64,000 bases of DNA, from assembly GCA_963835555.1 (NCBI GenBank), contig CAWIGC010000022.1, positions 1-64,000 on the forward strand, read 5' to 3'. Below the pieces are notes generated by a model. It ran no database searches, was not told where the DNA came from, and saw only the letters and a program-made list of their open reading frames with translations. Numbering within the stretch: the stretch's first letter is position 1; the number at the start of each line of letters is the position of its first letter. Position numbers and translations under genes: made by a program. This stretch comes from Sulfopaludibacter sp963835555 (lineage in GTDB: Bacteria > Acidobacteriota > Terriglobia > Bryobacterales > Bryobacteraceae). Positions 1 to 8,638 of the stretch are shown piece after piece.

Positions 1-2
1 CT

Positions 3-21
3 TGCCGCAAAATAAAGTTTA
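3..21 (+). repeat. Left terminal inverted repeat of the IS
   Basis: It pairs with 1287-1305. The outer 13 bases (TGCCGCAAAATAA) are identical in both arms, and the inner bases TTTA also match after two mismatches. Confidence 0.88.
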
Positions 22-24
22 CCA

Positions 25-1254
25 TTAGAACTTTGGGTGACTTGGGTGCGGCAGAAGCGAGTAGTTCCATTCCGGGTTCTGCTTGTGTGGATGAATGTTG
101 ACTTCCTTCATCTGCGCCTGGCTGATCTTCACGCCGGTTTCGTAGCGGCCTTCATCCAAAACCGCGTTGATTTTCAGTCCGTGTTCTGTTTTGGTGGCGC
201 TAATCATTTTGACGACGGTTTCGAAGCTGACCAGTGGCTCTCCCTTCCAGTTCATGCTAATGAAGGAAAACATCCGGTGCTCAATCTTGTTCCACTTGCT
301 GGTTCCGGGCGGATAGTGGCCTACGACGACTTCCAGTTGCGCCTCGTCGCTGAATTTCTGCAAGTGGTATTTCCAGGCCCGGTTGCGGGCGGCATTACTT
401 CCCCCGCTGTCTGCGCATATGAATAGTCGACGTGCGACTGGATAGTGGGGGATGCCCAACAGTCGCCACCAGCGTCGAATGCTTTCGACGGCGAACTCCG
501 CCGTGTCGTGTGTCATGCCGACGTTCACCATGCCCTCGTTACGGTGGACGTCATAGGCTCCGTAAGGTATAGCCGTGCCCTCTGCCAGACTCGGAAAATC
601 GTGTACATTCACCTTTGGCGCCTGACCCTTTTTATGCCATTTCCGCCCATTATTCTTGAAGTTTCCGACCTTCTCCTTCTTCTTCGTTTCCACCGAAATC
701 ACCGGGTCTTTGCGTCTCAGAAACTGCTTCGCCGTTCGGTTGATGTAACGAAACTGGCGGTCACGGTCCGCGTGCGATTCACCCTCTTTGTCCTTCTTGT
801 TGGCTTGCAGCGAATAGTCGAGTTGGCGCAGTCGCCGCTGGATGGTGTCTTCGCTGACGGGATGGCCCTGGCTCGCAAGGTACTGCTGAATCTGATAGGT
901 CGACTTGCTGTTCCATTTCAGCGGCGACATTGGGTCGCCCACCGTGCTCTCGTCCATCACCTTCTCCAGCAACCGTGTGATCTCTGGATCATGCGCTTCG
1001 ACCGGCTTCCGTCCCCCTCCGGGCCTTCGCACCCTCCTGTCTTCCCCGAGTAACTCCTCATTGCCTTGAAGTTCTCGGATTCCTTTCAAAATAGTGGGTT
1101 TGGAAAGGCCGCTAGCCTCCATCATTCGCTGGATGCCGCCTCGACCATACCGAAGCGCTTCCCGTCCCACCAACCAGCGCCGCTGCGCTTCGTTGAGAGT
1201 CTGCAAGACCTTATGGAACAGGGTGGCGTCCTGGTTGGCACCGGTCGCATCCAT
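25..1254 (-). CDS. ISAzo13-family DDE transposase
   Basis: This 409-residue protein fills the IS. The N-terminal third is a helix-turn-helix DNA-binding region (residues 20-75, with SKPTILKGIREL as the likely recognition helix). The remainder resembles the DDE-type transposase fold of the ISAzo13/Rhodopirellula group, including ICADSGGSNAARNRAW around residue 280 and a conserved KWNKIEHRMFSFI block near residue 320. It would catalyse cut-and-paste transposition using the 19-bp ends. The reading frame is intact and full length for the family, so the copy may be active. Family assignment is from motif recognition, not a search. Confidence 0.88.
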   Translation of the reverse strand: MDATGANQDATLFHKVLQTLNEAQRRWLVGREALRYGRGGIQRMMEASGLSKPTILKGIRELQGNEELLGEDRRVRRPGGGRKPVEAHDPEITRLLEKVMDESTVGDPMSPLKWNSKSTYQIQQYLASQGHPVSEDTIQRRLRQLDYSLQANKKDKEGESHADRDRQFRYINRTAKQFLRRKDPVISVETKKKEKVGNFKNNGRKWHKKGQAPKVNVHDFPSLAEGTAIPYGAYDVHRNEGMVNVGMTHDTAEFAVESIRRWWRLLGIPHYPVARRLFICADSGGSNAARNRAWKYHLQKFSDEAQLEVVVGHYPPGTSKWNKIEHRMFSFISMNWKGEPLVSFETVVKMISATKTEHGLKINAVLDEGRYETGVKISQAQMKEVNIHPHKQNPEWNYSLLPHPSHPKF

Positions 1255-1282
1255 GCATTCAGCATCTCACAAAACATTACAT

Positions 1283-3211
1283 ATGATAAATGTTATTTTG
1301 CGGCAGGCCCTAATCTCGCCTCACTGTCACCTTGAGACTACCTGGGTCAGTTTTGGAAAGCAGAGGCGGTACTTCTCCCGAGCGCCGAAGGGCGAAACGA
1401 TCGACAAGACCCGCAGCCACTACCGGGCCGAGACCGGGAAACTCGTAAAGCTTATGCGCGGCATCTATGTCGATGCCGGCGACGACATCGAAGCCACCGT
1501 CCTTCGGCACGCGGTCCGTATCGCCAAATATCTGTACCCCCAAGCCTACCTGGCGGCCGCGAGCGCGGTCCTGCTCGGGCCAACCCCGGATGGACGCCTC
1601 TTCCTGAGCGCCAGGCGCAAGCAACGCACCCGCATCCGTGCACTGGAAATCATCCAGAACGAGGCCCCCGCGCATCCATCCGTCGGCGAGGGCGTCATCG
1701 ACGACGGCATGGGCGAGTTCCGGATTGCCGTCTCATCAATCCGTCAGCGCTTCCTTGAGGCATTCCGTCTGCGCAGTGGGCACGCGGCCTCGATCAACGA
1801 CGACATGCGGGTCTCGATTGCTGCGCGCCTGATCGAGGAATATGGCTCGGCACAGGGCGCAGCCGATGCGGTCTGGACACTGGCGCGCGAAAACGAGTGG
1901 TATCGCGAGGGGGAGGCGGCGGAGCGCTACCTCCTGCGACGGCCCAGCGTTGCGCCCGCAAAGAACGAGGCGGCGCTGGATCTGATAGTCGCCTGGCACG
2001 GCGTGCCTCTGGGGCACCTGATTCACGACGGGTTCGAGTGGCGCTGGAAGCCGGGCGAGGGCGACGGGCCGCCGCTCATTCGGCAGACGACGCCCGGCAG
2101 ACTGCCGCCGTTCATCGTCTCGCTGCTGCCGGAAGGCTGGCTGGAGCAGGTTCTCCAGGACAAGGACGCGCGCGCGCTGCTGCGGTCCGGGAAGCGCTAC
2201 ACGTCCAATATCACGATTGTTGAACAGGAGGCGGAGCTCAGGCAGCTACCGCAGGACGTCCTCCTGAGGCCGCTGGCCGGTTATACCAAAAGCGGCGTCT
2301 TTACCGGCGCCTACGAAGGACCCGGCCGGGGCGAAATCGAGAAGAACTTCGAGCGCACCCTCGCGCAGATTTACGCGCGCGCGGATACGCCGCGCCTCTC
2401 GGGCGTGCAGATCAAGGCGCCCATGTGCCTTGATGAAAAGGGCGTTCTCTCGCCCGCGACCGGAAAGCCGTTCACCCATATCCTCAAACCCGCCGGCACC
2501 AGCGGCTATGATGCACTGCCGGTCGTGGAGTGGATGGCGATGGAACTCGGCCGGGCGGCCGGCTTCGAAGCGCCGGCGACCGCGCTTGTCGCCATGCCGG
2601 ACAGGATGCCGCCGGCGCTCCTTGTCGAGCGCTTCGATATTCGCGAGAGCAATGACGACACGCGGCTTCTGGCGCTGGAAGACATGTGCTCCGTTCTGGA
2701 TCTGCCGACGAGCGCGAAGTACGACGGCACCATGGAGCGCGTCGCACGCGCCGTCCGCCCGCTGTCCACGGCCCCCGAAGAGGATCTGCTCATCATCGTG
2801 AAGCGCGCGCTCTTCGCCTGGCTGATCGCCGACGGGGACATGCATCTCAAGAATATGGCGCTGCTCAAGATCGCCGAGCGGGGCGACAAACAGTTCCGCA
2901 CCGTGCGGATGGCGCCACTCTTCGATGCGGTGACAACGCGTGTCTTTCCGAAGCTGAAGCATGACCGCCTCGCGCTCAAGCTCAACGGCAAGGATGACAA
3001 CCTCCGTCGCGCTGACTTCCAGGCAATGGCGACGACGGCTGGTCTGCGGGCCGGCGACGCGGAAGGCGGTGTGGATGAGGTTGTGCAGCGACTGCGCGGG
3101 GCGCTCGACGTGATCGCAGTACCGGATGCCATCCATCTGAGCGATGAAACGCGGCAGATGCCAGTGGATATGTTTGGCCTCTGCCGCCGGCGGATCGAAG
3201 GCATGGCATAG
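1283..3211 (+). CDS. AbiEi-like/HipA-like kinase fusion with an IS at its 5' end
   Basis: Residues after the IS junction (LVKLMRGIYVD onward, about 180 aa) resemble the AbiEi-type antitoxin/transcriptional domain. The rest is a HipA-type Ser/Thr kinase: LSGVQIKAP (nucleotide loop), HILKP, LLVERFD, GDMHLKN (catalytic loop Asp) and LFDAVTT (metal Asp) are all present, so the kinase looks catalytically complete. HipA kinases phosphorylate translation targets such as glutamyl-tRNA synthetase; the substrate here is unknown. No HipB-like gene lies next to it, so the fused N-terminal domain may act as the regulator. The IS ends at 1305. No ATG, GTG or TTG occurs in frame between 1306 and 1453, so translation must start at the ATG inside the IS end (1283), at 1454, or not at all. 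The native N-terminus is probably missing. Confidence 0.7.
   Translation: MINVILRQALISPHCHLETTWVSFGKQRRYFSRAPKGETIDKTRSHYRAETGKLVKLMRGIYVDAGDDIEATVLRHAVRIAKYLYPQAYLAAASAVLLGPTPDGRLFLSARRKQRTRIRALEIIQNEAPAHPSVGEGVIDDGMGEFRIAVSSIRQRFLEAFRLRSGHAASINDDMRVSIAARLIEEYGSAQGAADAVWTLARENEWYREGEAAERYLLRRPSVAPAKNEAALDLIVAWHGVPLGHLIHDGFEWRWKPGEGDGPPLIRQTTPGRLPPFIVSLLPEGWLEQVLQDKDARALLRSGKRYTSNITIVEQEAELRQLPQDVLLRPLAGYTKSGVFTGAYEGPGRGEIEKNFERTLAQIYARADTPRLSGVQIKAPMCLDEKGVLSPATGKPFTHILKPAGTSGYDALPVVEWMAMELGRAAGFEAPATALVAMPDRMPPALLVERFDIRESNDDTRLLALEDMCSVLDLPTSAKYDGTMERVARAVRPLSTAPEEDLLIIVKRALFAWLIADGDMHLKNMALLKIAERGDKQFRTVRMAPLFDAVTTRVFPKLKHDRLALKLNGKDDNLRRADFQAMATTAGLRAGDAEGGVDEVVQRLRGALDVIAVPDAIHLSDETRQMPVDMFGLCRRRIEGMA
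1287..1305 (-). repeat. Right terminal inverted repeat of the IS
   Basis: It mirrors 3-21. Just inside it, at 1283-1285, lies an outward-reading ATG that is in frame with the downstream HipA-like gene. Confidence 0.88.
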
Positions 3212-3244
3212 ACAATGTCTCTCGCGCCCCTCGACCTGGTATCT

Positions 3245-3268
3245 GCTGACGCCTGACACGCCGTCAGC
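3245..3268. terminator. Hairpin between convergent genes
   Basis: Inverted repeat GCTGACG / CGTCAGC with a 10-base loop, between the end of the HipA-like gene and the end of the minus-strand small gene at 3303. There is no T-run, so it is a possible rather than a clear intrinsic terminator. Confidence 0.35.
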
Positions 3269-3302
3269 ATCGTGCCGAATTCAGCGCCAGCACCCCGTTA
3301 TC

Positions 3303-3518
3303 CTACTGAACGCCGCCATTCCTCTCTTCGATGTACGTCGTGAATGTCTCGGGAGTGCCGACGTAAAGCATTTCGGCCCCGTCGTCTCGGATGACCCACC
3401 AGTGCGTCAGATCCAGGTCCTCGTCCTGATTTGGAATGACGACTTGTCCGTACTGCTTCGTGAGTTCCATTAACTGCTCGTCCGTGTCGATGATGCCGTC
3501 ATTCACGATCTCGAACAT
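3303..3518 (-). CDS. Small acidic hypothetical protein
   Basis: 71 residues, rich in Asp and Glu (DTDEQLMELTKQYGQVV, NQDEDLDLTHWW), not recognised. It overlaps the upstream 59-residue gene by 16 bases, which suggests translational coupling. An alternative reading is that the two are one gene split by a frameshift, because ITVTCEDPAK in the upstream frame flows naturally into MFEIVNDG in this frame. No signal peptide or membrane segment is visible. The coding call rests on length, coupling and composition only. Confidence 0.5.
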   Translation of the reverse strand: MFEIVNDGIIDTDEQLMELTKQYGQVVIPNQDEDLDLTHWWVIRDDGAEMLYVGTPETFTTYIEERNGGVQ

Positions 3519-3682
3519 TTGGCCGGATCCTCACAAGTCACGGTGATCTCAGATGGAAGCCTCTGGCCGCGGTCAATTTTCTTAGGGCGTTCGAGCGCTC
3601 GCCCGATGAACGTCTCGACCGATCCGGACCAAACCGTCACACGCAGCGGTTTCTTCTTGGTGGACTTTGCGACGTCGTTCAT
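3503..3682 (-). CDS. Small basic hypothetical protein
   Basis: 59 residues from ATG 3682 (MNDVAKSTKKKPLRV). This start is chosen because a strong GGAGG lies six bases upstream, whereas the longer frame would need a TTG at 3757 without such a site. The Lys-rich N-terminus followed by a beta-strand-like segment is reminiscent of small regulators or antitoxins, but no family is recognised. It overlaps the 71-residue gene downstream by 16 bases. A toxin-antitoxin role is only a guess from size, overlap and neighbourhood. Confidence 0.5.
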   Translation of the reverse strand: MNDVAKSTKKKPLRVTVWSGSVETFIGRALERPKKIDRGQRLPSEITVTCEDPAKCSRS

Positions 3683-3710
3683 TTGCTTCCTCCGGAGAGC
3701 ACCAAACTCA

Positions 3711-3836
3711 TCATAAAACCGCTTGACGCACCCCTGGTATCCAGTGAACTCGAACAATCCTGCGGCGGCTGACCCATAACAGATCAGCCACCGCTTCCGG
3801 TGTCAGGAATAGCGACAGTGGCTCCGTGTCCATCAT
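3711..3836 (-). CDS. Short ORF with an excisionase-like HTH start
   Basis: 41 residues starting at an ATG that overlaps the stop of the TROVE remnant (ATGA arrangement). FLTPEAVADLLWVSRRRIVR looks like the first helices of an excisionase/MerR-type helix-turn-helix, but the wing that should follow is missing, so it is probably a fragment. The next small gene starts 29 bases downstream on the same strand. Coding status is uncertain. Confidence 0.3.
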   Translation of the reverse strand: MMDTEPLSLFLTPEAVADLLWVSRRRIVRVHWIPGVRQAVL

Positions 3837-4577
3837 GCCGCGTCGGCTTCCGCCTCGCGAACGTAGTCGATCACGCGTTCGGACCAGCCGTCGATGTGCG
3901 CCCATCCTTTATACGGCGCTACGTTGACGACGTAAGCCAACTTCGTGAATGCCGGCAGGATACCATCGTGCGACCGCTCGTCGGTTACGCGGTCCAGGCC
4001 GGACCATCCGGTCGCCTGCCCATCATCGCGGAGCAACTGCAGTGCACGTCGGAGGTACGTGCCCTGGTGCGGCTGCGAGGTTTTGATGGCGTCCCGCAAG
4101 GCGAAGTTGCGGCGCGGCGGGATCACAGCCACCTGGTTCGAGAACGTCGCCAATACCACTCGCTCGGCCTTTTCGCGGAGCAAAATGGCGAGACCTGCGG
4201 CAGCATCGATCCTGGTGGTCTGGGACTTCCGGGCGATGCTTTCGTCCATCGAACCAGACACGTCGACCAGCAGGCCGGTCTTTCCCGGTAGCTGCGGCAA
4301 ATCCTCGGTGCCTTTCAGCATTGCCACCTCGAGAGCGTCTTCCAGGTTGGGCGCGTAGCCGGCCGCGGTGACGAAGCGGAAAGGCAACGCCCGCGCAATA
4401 CCTTGATCCAGGCGCGCCCGGATCAGGGCTTCATCCACGCCGGCCTGCTGCATATTGCGCGGATTTCGCAGTACTGCCAGTCCGCCGAGTTTGCCCTGCC
4501 GGAGCAAACGCTCGAAGGTCTCCTTTGTCCTTGCCGGCCGAGAGTTCGACTTCCCAGGTATCGGGGGGGGCGAGTTC
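3833..4577 (-). pseudogene. Truncated, frameshifted Ro60-like TROVE protein
   Basis: Only the C-terminal part survives. The sequence TFERLLRQGKLGGLAVLRN followed by a von Willebrand A domain with a MIDAS motif (LLVDVSGSMD) and the ending HIDGWSERVIDYV is typical of bacterial Ro60 orthologues (Rsr), RNA-binding rings that act with Y RNA and 3' exonucleases in RNA quality control. The expected preceding segment, DTWEVELSAGKDK, is in another frame, separated by one extra base near 4525. That frame closes at a TGA at 4590-4592, so about the first 300 residues of the usual ~530 are missing. An in-frame ORF to 4687 adds an unrelated N-terminus. No Y RNA-like structure was recognised nearby. Confidence 0.75.
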
Positions 4578-4806
4578 ACCGTCGACAATTCAAGGTAGTG
4601 AACCTGCTCTTGGTCAAGACTCAAGGCTTGCACGACTACTGCCGACCATACAAACAGCAAGTAGATGCGCAAGAAAAAATAACTCAAAGATTAGATCGTT
4701 TAAGGTCTGAGATGCTTAAATGGCCTGTTCGCTGTCAAGAATCGTTCGAATCGAGTCGTGATGACCAGTCGGGGTATAGGCGGAATTTCAACAGCCTTTA
4801 TAGAGC

Positions 4807-5385
4807 TTACAGCAGCGGAATTTCGAAATACAGCAACTGCTTGCCGGTTTCGGCCTCGCTCAGACCGCTCAGATAAACGGTGGCGCCGGATTGCATATCT
4901 ACCTGGAAGTAAAAAAAGCCGCTGGCAGTGTTGCCCGCCGGCAGCATTTTGGCGGCAAAGGCGCGGCCTTCAATTTCCCAGGCGTTTAGCGGATTCTTCC
5001 TCGAATGGCCCAGTGGTCCCAGGGCTATGTTGGGCTGCTTCGGAGCCCTGGCGTAGCGGACGTCACTGGCGCTGGTGGCTTCCACCCGCAGGCTCCGGTT
5101 GACGTACGCGACACGAAGATTCTCCAGCCGGATGGTCTTGTCACCGTCGTTCTTCATGACCACCAGAACGGGAAGTACGCCGTACGAGGCCGGCACCAGT
5201 TTGCCGAAAGCGGCCTTCACCTTTTCGCCGGAGACGTAGGGATCCACCCCAATCGTCAGGGACCCGCTGGTCTGACGGTGCGGCATGTCGGCCGCCGCGG
5301 GAGCCTTGAAGGGCGTCTGCTTGTCCGCCGCCAGTGCCGCGGCTATACTCATGAAAAGAGCCAAGCGTTTGAAAACAAAAGGCAT
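4807..5385 (-). CDS. Exported hypothetical protein
   Basis: 192 residues with a clear N-terminal signal peptide (FKRLALFMSIAAALA, cleavage near ALA-ADK). The mature part is beta-rich, with a plausible immunoglobulin-like fold (VLPVLVVMKNDGDKTIRLENL), and no catalytic motif is visible. It probably acts in the periplasm or on the outer face of the cell. Its start lies inside the first codons of the divergent Kdo transferase gene. A shorter start would place the two ATGs on the same CATG at 5350-5353. Confidence 0.7.
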   Translation of the reverse strand: MPFVFKRLALFMSIAAALAADKQTPFKAPAAADMPHRQTSGSLTIGVDPYVSGEKVKAAFGKLVPASYGVLPVLVVMKNDGDKTIRLENLRVAYVNRSLRVEATSASDVRYARAPKQPNIALGPLGHSRKNPLNAWEIEGRAFAAKMLPAGNTASGFFYFQVDMQSGATVYLSGLSEAETGKQLLYFEIPLL

Positions 5386-7732
5386 TTATTTCCTCTTCCG
5401 GGTCCTCCAGGCAATCGGACTGCCTGTGCTGTTATTGTATTTCCTGTTTCGGGGTCTGCGAAACCGGGGCTACTGGCAATCCCTACCCGAACGATTGGGC
5501 TTTCTACCAGGCTCCTTTAGACAGACCGGTCCGGGGGCGATCTGGTTGCATGCTGTTTCGATGGGCGAGGTGCTGTCCTGCGTGGAACTGGTGCGTCGAT
5601 TGCGCCGGGAATTGCCCCACACCGCCCTCTTTGTTTCCACTTCGACCCTGGCGGGCCGGGCGATCGCGGATCAAAAGCTGGCCGGTCTGGCGGAGGGGGT
5701 GTTCTTCGCTCCGGTTGATTACGTCTTCGCCGTCCGGCGCGTTCTGCGCATGCTCCAGCCTTCGGTGGTGGTGGTGGCAGAAACAGAGATCTGGCCCAAT
5801 CTCTTCCGCGAAGTGAAGCGCACGGGCGCCGGTCTCACGCTGGTGAACGGCCGAGTTTCGGACCGAGCCTTTCCGCGCTACCAGCCGTTTCGCTGGTTCT
5901 TCGCCGCCGTACTGCCCGCGGCCGATTCCATTCTGGCGCAGACCGAAGAACTGCGGGCGCGCTTCGTGGCTCTGGGGGCGGCTCCGGATGGTGTGCGGAC
6001 CACAGGTAACTTTAAGTACGATTTCGAGGCGCGCCCGGCAGCCCCCGAATCCCCCGTGCCAGTGCTGCTGCGGCAGATTCAGCCGGACAAAGTGTGGATG
6101 GCCGCCAGCACCATGCCGCCGGCCGAACCCGGCGACCCGGACGAAGACGACGCGGTGATTGACGCTTTTCGCCAACTGGTGGAGCGGCGCCCCGGCCTGC
6201 TGTTGATCCTGGTTCCGCGCAAGCCGGAGCGATTCGATGCGGCCGCGCAGAAACTGGAGGCGGCGGGCATCCGGTATGTGCGGCGCTCGCAGTTGCCGGG
6301 CGGCCCGGGCGGGGCGCCGCCGCAGGCGCTCCTGCTGGATACCATCGGCGAATTGGGCGGTCTGTTCCCGGCGGCGGACGTCGTGTTCATGGGAGGCACC
6401 CTGGCGCATCGCGGCGGTCACAACATTCTGGAGCCGGCCTTTTTCGCCCGGCCCGTGATCACCGGGCCGCACATGGAGAATTTTCAGGCAATCGCCGACG
6501 AATTCCGCGCGGCGCGCGCGGTGGTGGAGATCGCCGCCGCTACCGAATTGGCCGACGCCGTGGAGCGACTGATTGCCTCACCCGGCGAGGCCGGCGCTAT
6601 CGGCGAGCGCGCCATATCATGCGCGCTGGCGCGGGGCGGCGCCACTGGCCGCGCGGTGGACGAAATCCGCGCCCTGCACGAACGCTGTTTGCCGCGCTAC
6701 CGGCCGGCCTTACCGTGGTACCTGGCAGGCCTCCCGCTCTCGCGGCTGTGGGAATGGGGCGGACGCCGAAGGAGCGATGCAGCCCTGCGCGACCAGAAGA
6801 AGGTGGACGCTCCGGTGATTAGCGTGGGCAACATCACTATGGGAGGCACGGGCAAGACGCCGTGCGTGCTACGCGTGACCGAACTGCTGAAAGCCCGCGG
6901 CATGCGTCCGGCGATCCTGACCCGCGGCTATAAGCGGGCTTCTCCGCACAAACAACTGGCGATTGCGCCGGGCGCGGTGGCCAGCGCGATCCAGACCGGC
7001 GACGAGCCGCAGATCTTCATCCGTTCCGGCCTTGCCCCGGTGGGCATTGGCGCCGACCGGTACGCCGCTGCGATGCTGCTGCGCCGCGAGTTCGATGTGG
7101 ACGTGATGGTGCTGGACGATGCCTTCCAGCACCTGCGCCTGGCCCGCGATATGGAAATTGTCCTGATCGATGCGTTGAATCCGTACGGCGGCGGTGAATT
7201 GTTTCCGTTGGGCCGGTTGCGCGAGCCGCTCTGCGGCCTGGCGCGGGCTGGTGTGATTCTGATCACGCGGGCGGATCTCTCCGACCTGGCGCCAGCTATT
7301 GAGCGCTCGATACGCATCTGGAATCCGGATGCGCCCATTTTCCGCGCGTGCATCGAGCCGCGGGCGTGGGTGGAGCATGCCACCGGCGCCAGGCACGAAA
7401 TGGCCCCACCGCCGTTCGGCCCGGCGGCGGCGTTCTGCGGGCTCGGCAATCCGCAATCGTTCCATCGCATGTTACGGCGCCAGGGCGTCGAGCCGGTGGC
7501 CTGGACCGAGTTCGATGACCACCACCGGTATCGTCCCCGCGACCTGCGGCGCATCGCGGCGCATGCCAGGGTGGCCGGCGCCACCGCCCTGGTCACCACC
7601 GAAAAGGACGCGATCAATTTGTGTGAGGGCAGTGAGCAGTTGCTCGCCCCGCTGCCCCTGTACTTGCTGCAGGTGGGGATGCGGGTCGAGCGCGAAGATG
7701 AATTTCTGAACGAGATCGGAAAGCATCTGTAA
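5351..7732 (+). CDS. waaA-lpxK: Kdo transferase (WaaA/KdtA) fused to lipid A 4'-kinase (LpxK)
   Basis: One 793-residue reading frame holds two consecutive enzymes of Kdo2-lipid A synthesis. Residues 1 to about 430 are the GT30 Kdo transferase: an N-terminal membrane anchor, the catalytic Glu in HAVSMGEV, VVVAETEIWPN, and the nucleotide-sugar site FMGGTLAHRGGHNILEP. From about residue 460 the sequence is LpxK, with the Walker A loop SVGNITMGGTGKTP, DDAFQHLRLARD, and a C-terminal FDDHHRY and TTEKDAI. LpxK phosphorylates the lipid A disaccharide and WaaA adds Kdo to the product, so the fusion would couple successive steps at the inner membrane. The ATG at 5351 (MKRAKRLKTKGI) is chosen because it gives the expected short N-terminus before the anchor helix. 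Longer starts would add an unlikely leader. Confidence 0.9.
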   Translation: MKRAKRLKTKGIYFLFRVLQAIGLPVLLLYFLFRGLRNRGYWQSLPERLGFLPGSFRQTGPGAIWLHAVSMGEVLSCVELVRRLRRELPHTALFVSTSTLAGRAIADQKLAGLAEGVFFAPVDYVFAVRRVLRMLQPSVVVVAETEIWPNLFREVKRTGAGLTLVNGRVSDRAFPRYQPFRWFFAAVLPAADSILAQTEELRARFVALGAAPDGVRTTGNFKYDFEARPAAPESPVPVLLRQIQPDKVWMAASTMPPAEPGDPDEDDAVIDAFRQLVERRPGLLLILVPRKPERFDAAAQKLEAAGIRYVRRSQLPGGPGGAPPQALLLDTIGELGGLFPAADVVFMGGTLAHRGGHNILEPAFFARPVITGPHMENFQAIADEFRAARAVVEIAAATELADAVERLIASPGEAGAIGERAISCALARGGATGRAVDEIRALHERCLPRYRPALPWYLAGLPLSRLWEWGGRRRSDAALRDQKKVDAPVISVGNITMGGTGKTPCVLRVTELLKARGMRPAILTRGYKRASPHKQLAIAPGAVASAIQTGDEPQIFIRSGLAPVGIGADRYAAAMLLRREFDVDVMVLDDAFQHLRLARDMEIVLIDALNPYGGGELFPLGRLREPLCGLARAGVILITRADLSDLAPAIERSIRIWNPDAPIFRACIEPRAWVEHATGARHEMAPPPFGPAAAFCGLGNPQSFHRMLRRQGVEPVAWTEFDDHHRYRPRDLRRIAAHARVAGATALVTTEKDAINLCEGSEQLLAPLPLYLLQVGMRVEREDEFLNEIGKHL

Positions 7733-7838
7733 AGACCAGTACAGTACGGAAACTCGCAGGCTTTCCCAAGGTCTGAATTCATGGCACAATCCCCACACCC
7801 TGGTGAATTCCAAAAAAGATAAGAGGAGAAACGAATCA

Positions 7839-8634
7839 ATGAGAGCAACAGGACTGCGTCTGTCCGTGGTGACGATGAGCGTCGTTTGTTTGACCGGTTT
7901 GGGCGTGGCGCGCGACAACGATGGCAACAACAGCCACGCATGTGACGGATTGCCTTCGCAATCTGCGCTGCAGAAGGCGCTCAAGAGCGCTCGCGCGGCT
8001 TCCAATGGCGGGTTCAATCTGGACATGTGGGGAACTATCGTCAATCGCGACGGAGTGGTTTGCGCGGTGGCCTTCACGGGCAATACTCGCGGCGATCAGT
8101 GGCCCGGCAGCCGCGCGATTTCCGCGCAAAAGGCTAATACCGCGAATGCCTTCAGCCTGCCCGTGCTGTCCCTTTCCACGGCCAACCTGTATAGCGCGGT
8201 GCAGCCGGGCGGCAGCCTGTACGGACTGCAGGCAAGCAATCCCGTGGATACCGGCGTGGCATATGGCGGCAATCCGGCGAACTACGGACAGCCTGAACGA
8301 CCCGATGGTGGGCGGGCGAATCGGCGGTGTGAATGTGTTCGGCGGGGGGCTGGCGCTGTACAATTCCGGTCATCAACTGATCGGCGCCCTGGGCGTGAGC
8401 GGCGATTCCTCGTGCGCCGACCACAACATCGCCTGGCGCACGCGCAATAACCTCGGGTTGGATTTCGTGCCAGGTGGAGTGAGCGGCGATGCCACTCGCC
8501 CGGACAACATCGTTTACGACATCACTACGCCGGCCGGTTTTGCAATCGGTGTCAGCGCCAAGGGATGGGGGCACCCGGCATGCAGCACTGCGGCGACATC
8601 CATTGCCGCGACTCTGCCGGCTACGTCACACTGA
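7839..8634 (+). CDS. Exported GlcG/HbpS-type protein, frameshifted as given
   Basis: The protein starts at ATG 7839 with AGGAG upstream and has a signal peptide (LRLSVVTMSVVCLTGLGVA). The body matches the GlcG/HbpS family (small exported proteins, some haem-binding): NGGFNLDMWGTIVNRDGVVCAVAF, AYGGNPANYGQP, NDPMVGGRIGGVNVFGGGLA and GALGVSGDSSCADH. The two halves are in different frames. Removing a single T at about 8294 (CAGCC[T]GAACGA) restores the expected QPNDPMVGG and an unbroken 264-residue protein. No other damage is visible, so a sequencing insertion is as likely as a true mutation. Confidence 0.75.
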
Positions 8635-8638
8635 TGGA

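Larger units (their letters stand above)
3..1305. mobile_element. Complete ISAzo13-type insertion sequence
   Basis: A 1303-bp element bounded by imperfect 19-bp terminal inverted repeats. The left end (3-21) begins TGCCGCAAAATAAAG and the reverse complement of the right end (1287-1305) begins TGCCGCAAAATAACA. One transposase gene fills it on the minus strand. The left end lies two bases from the window edge, so a target duplication cannot be checked. The right end lies immediately upstream of the coding sequence of the HipA-like gene, so the insertion probably removed or displaced that gene's promoter and start. Confidence 0.9.

Noticed and set aside
1094..1282. HipA-like frame extended back into the IS to position 1094
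   Set aside because: This part is antisense to the transposase gene and encodes nothing like the HipA or AbiEi family.
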